Assembly: GCA_017454765.1 (NCBI GenBank)
Contig: JAFTCJ010000006.1
Span: forward strand, 31,523 to 95,522
DNA from: Erysipelotrichaceae bacterium
Lineage (GTDB): Bacteria > Bacillota_I > Bacilli_A > Erysipelotrichales > Erysipelotrichaceae
Direction: 5' to 3'
Length of the DNA stretch: 64,000 nucleotides
This document shows, piece by piece, positions 61,891 to 64,000 of the stretch. The notes under the pieces were generated by a model that was given only the letters and a program-made list of their open reading frames with translations, was not told the origin of the DNA and did no database searches. The translations under genes were made by a program, and so were the position numbers. Every line of letters begins with the position of its first letter. The first letter of the stretch is position 1.

Positions 61891-63582
61891 TTATATCGTT
61901 CTTAATGCCTGCATCAGTTTCTGGACATCGATCGGTTTGGCGATATGGGAATCCATTCCGGCTTCTTTTGCCTTGGCGATGTCTTCAGCGAATGTATTTG
62001 CGGTCATCGCAAAGATCTTGATCGTTGATGCATCTGCTTTACCGGAAGAGCGGATAGCCTTGCTGGCCTCGTAGCCGTTCATGACCGGCATCTGTACATC
62101 CATCAGGATGGCATCGTAGTGAGTATCGGAAAGATAACGGTCCAGTGCTTCCTGACCGTTTTCCGCGATATCTAATCTGACGTTGGTGGAGGAAAGGATC
62201 TCCTTGGCGATCTCCCGGTTGATGAAATTATCTTCTACCAGCAGGATACGCTTGTCAGAAAGATCAAGACCTCCCGATAAAGAATCCTGGTCGTGCTCAG
62301 CCAAAGCGGCAGCGATCCCGTTGATCAGGGATTTCCTGAACAGGGGCAAAGGAATGAACTGTTCGATACCGCTGCGGTTTGCCCGGTATTCGATATCGTT
62401 CCAGTCCTGATCGCCGACCAGTATGATCGTCATTTCCGGGTGGGCTTTGTGCAGATAGGACGCCACGTCAAACAGATCACCTGTCGCCTCGCCGATTTCT
62501 CCTAACAGAAGCACATCGGTCTTTTCGTTGCGGAATTCACCATCTGTCAGAAGCGAGATCGCTTCATTGAAGGAAGCAGTTTCTCTGTATGAGATATCAT
62601 CATCCTTCAGATACCCGGCTATCTTCTCGCGGATCTCCGGATTATTTTCAAGGATCAGGATATTGCGGTTCTTCAGTGCTTCGATATTGACCTTGGCTTT
62701 TTCATAACGCAGCGGGATACGGATATCCACACAGGTCCCTTCCTGAAGGGCAGAAGAGATCTCGATCGTACCGTCCAGCGCTTCGATCAGTTTTTTGACG
62801 ATACTCATGCCGAGACCTGTTCCTTCAATATGAGAGATGGTCGTGGAATTGGCGCGTTCAAAAGGATCGAAGATCTTCTTCAGGAATTCTTCGGACATGC
62901 CGATGCCGTTATCCTGACAGCGGAAGCACAGATAGCAACGTTCATCCTGCATCTCCTGTCTAAAGGAGACCAGGATCTCACCGTTTTCGTTGGTATATTT
63001 GACGGAGTTATTGATGATATTGACGAAGATCTGCCTGAGACGCAGCGTATCGCCATAGAGACTTTCATATATGATATCTTCTGTCTTGAAGATGAAATGA
63101 TGATGTTTTTCTTCCATCTGCGGTCTGATTACCGTCAGCATTTCATGCAGCAGATCGCTGAGCCAGAAGTGTTCCTCACTGATGGTAAGGCGTCCGGAAT
63201 TGATCCGGGACATATCCAGGACTTCGTTGATCAGACTGAGCAGATGTCCGCTTGCCACCTCGATCTTGTTCAGGGAATCAGCGACCCTCGCTTTTTCATC
63301 GATATGATTCTTAGCCAGCAAAGTCAGACCGATGATCGCATTCATCGGCGTCCGGATATCATGCGACATGTTTGAAAGAAAGGTCTCTTTCGCCTGATTT
63401 TCCTGCCTGGCTTCATCCAGCAGTTTCATTGCGTCTTCGTAGCGTTCGTCTTCACCGCTGATCCATAACTGCGTATCGTCATTCAAAAAGATCTTTTCTC
63501 TGACATCTTCTTTGCGGAAAGAATCATTCTGAAATAATATTGTTTCTTCTTTGGCTGTTACGACTGCATAGCCTCGTTTCAT
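61891..63582 (-). CDS. Hybrid sensor histidine kinase with pseudo-receiver and receiver domains
   Basis: A 563-residue cytoplasmic kinase. Seen: a short N-terminal region of about 60 residues without membrane helices; HisKA with phospho-acceptor His74 in NMSHDIRTPMNAIIGL; HATPase with N box FVNIINNSVKYTNENG, DNGIGM and GTGLGMSIVKKL. A degenerate receiver at about 290-425 follows, in which the phospho-Asp strand reads DVLLLGEIGE (no Asp). A C-terminal true receiver has LVEDNFINREI, Asp495 in AILMDVQMPVMNG, and AKPID. AAGGGGG precedes the start and a TACAAT box is at 63633-63628. The sensing input is unclear; the downstream protein may supply it or receive output. Confidence 0.92.
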   Translation of the reverse strand: MKRGYAVVTAKEETILFQNDSFRKEDVREKIFLNDDTQLWISGEDERYEDAMKLLDEARQENQAKETFLSNMSHDIRTPMNAIIGLTLLAKNHIDEKARVADSLNKIEVASGHLLSLINEVLDMSRINSGRLTISEEHFWLSDLLHEMLTVIRPQMEEKHHHFIFKTEDIIYESLYGDTLRLRQIFVNIINNSVKYTNENGEILVSFRQEMQDERCYLCFRCQDNGIGMSEEFLKKIFDPFERANSTTISHIEGTGLGMSIVKKLIEALDGTIEISSALQEGTCVDIRIPLRYEKAKVNIEALKNRNILILENNPEIREKIAGYLKDDDISYRETASFNEAISLLTDGEFRNEKTDVLLLGEIGEATGDLFDVASYLHKAHPEMTIILVGDQDWNDIEYRANRSGIEQFIPLPLFRKSLINGIAAALAEHDQDSLSGGLDLSDKRILLVEDNFINREIAKEILSSTNVRLDIAENGQEALDRYLSDTHYDAILMDVQMPVMNGYEASKAIRSSGKADASTIKIFAMTANTFAEDIAKAKEAGMDSHIAKPIDVQKLMQALRTI

Positions 63583-63821
63583 AGGTCCCCCTTTTGTCTG
63601 AAAAGATGCAAGACTGTTCTTTACTCAATTGTATCGTGAAACGGATAAAAAACCTAAATAAGTGACTGCTTTTTCTGATAATAAGGAAATGTATAAAAGA
63701 AGATAAATATATAAAAGCGGGAGAATTTGTAAACTTGAAGAGCTCTCAACAACAATTAATGATTTGAGTAATAATACATCTATTATAATTAGTTAACTGT
63801 AATTGATATGTTTTGCCTAAC
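63583..63821. other. AT-rich intergenic region
   Basis: About 240 bases with no credible ORF. Apart from the kinase ribosome binding site and -10 box on its left side, only A/T-rich sequence was seen. Confidence 0.6.
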
Positions 63822-63850
63822 AAAGAAAAAAGCTGCATCCCTGCAGCTTT
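63822..63850 (-). terminator. Terminator of the minus-strand tRNA operon
   Basis: AAAGCTGCA and TGCAGCTTT form a 9-bp stem around a 4-base loop. On the minus strand it is followed by TTTTCTTTG. Confidence 0.9.
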
Positions 63851-63863
63851 CTCTCATCTAAGA

Positions 63864-63940
63864 TGGCGGTGCGTACGGGACTCGAACCCGTGATCTCCTC
63901 CGTGACAGGGAGGCACGATAACCAACTTCGCTAACGCACC
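63864..63940 (-). tRNA. tRNA-Asp (GTC)
   Basis: A 77-base cloverleaf on the minus strand: acceptor GGTGCGT pairs with ACGCACC, the anticodon loop CTGTCAC gives GTC, the T loop is GGTTCGAGTCC, and CCA is encoded. Confidence 0.96.
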
Positions 63941-63941
63941 A

Positions 63942-64000
63942 TGGAGCAGATGAAGGGAATTGAACCCTCGTGTCCACCTTGGCAAGGTGGCGTTCTACCA
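63942..64000 (-). tRNA. tRNA-Gly (GCC), partial
   Basis: The 3' 59 bases of a tRNA on the minus strand: the anticodon loop TTGCCAA gives GCC, followed by the T arm, the acceptor strand CATCTGC, discriminator T and CCA. The 5' end lies beyond the window. It is one base from tRNA-Asp. Confidence 0.93.

Overview
The window is about 64 kb of a low-to-mid GC Gram-positive (Bacillota) chromosome. Supporting signs are an HPr kinase next to lgt, Firmicutes-type glycolytic and uracil-salvage genes, strong AGGAGG ribosome binding sites, lipobox lipoproteins and an EssC-type ATPase. Arginine codons are dominated by AGA, and the gene content fits Erysipelotrichia or a relative; that placement is inference. 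Genes are densely packed and mostly intact. I see no insertion sequence, prophage, CRISPR array or rRNA operon.

Layout. 1-5.1 kb: the 3' part of pnp, an M24 peptidase and a DUF885 lipoprotein. 5.1-8.05 kb: a minus-strand surface-protein operon made of a membrane-anchored protein, a small secreted beta-rich protein, a short secreted peptide and a BspA-type leucine-rich-repeat protein. 8.1-17.5 kb: alr, a zinc-ribbon protein, queT, tRNA-Val and tRNA-Thr, a NIF3 protein, a Nudix hydrolase, a TudS-like protein, an amidohydrolase remnant, a nucleoside hydrolase, a TraB protein and an HD protein. 17.5-28 kb: uvrA, hprK, an lgt-ppaX fusion, upp, yigZ, then pgk-tpiA-eno. 28-30 kb: an ABC exporter.

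29.8-44.4 kb is a divergent beta-glucan/cellobiose utilisation locus. The minus arm carries cellobiose phosphorylase, a second GH94 phosphorylase and a GH5 lipoprotein. The plus arm carries a sugar-binding lipoprotein, two permeases, an ATPase, a cytoplasmic GH5, a LacI regulator, a mutarotase and a nitroreductase. The shared intergenic region holds LacI-type palindromes and divergent promoters. The likely flow is extracellular cutting, ABC import, phosphorolysis and mutarotation, controlled by the LacI protein.

44.4-49.3 kb holds a three-gene locus built around a shortened EssC-like ATPase (type VII secretion), with an Ig-like BIG2 protein upstream and a YukD/EsaB-sized protein downstream. 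No WXG100, EssA, EssB or EsaA gene is nearby. 49.3-55.8 kb: a metallophosphoesterase with altered motifs, a candidate C-rich small RNA, a DUF4015 glycosidase-like protein, the mnmM/mnmL tRNA-modification pair, a UMF1 transporter and a zinc-dependent phospholipase C-like protein. 55.8-60.1 kb: an ASCH-PHP fusion directly coupled to serC and serA, then GNAT and VOC proteins. 60.1-63.6 kb: a hybrid histidine kinase and a large partner protein ending in an HD-GYP-like segment. The window ends in tRNA-Asp and a partial tRNA-Gly.

A pattern spanning the window is that many first genes of transcription units have no Shine-Dalgarno sequence and instead carry a -10 box 6-8 bases before the start codon, as expected for leaderless mRNAs. 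Genes inside operons and many other first genes have ordinary ribosome binding sites.
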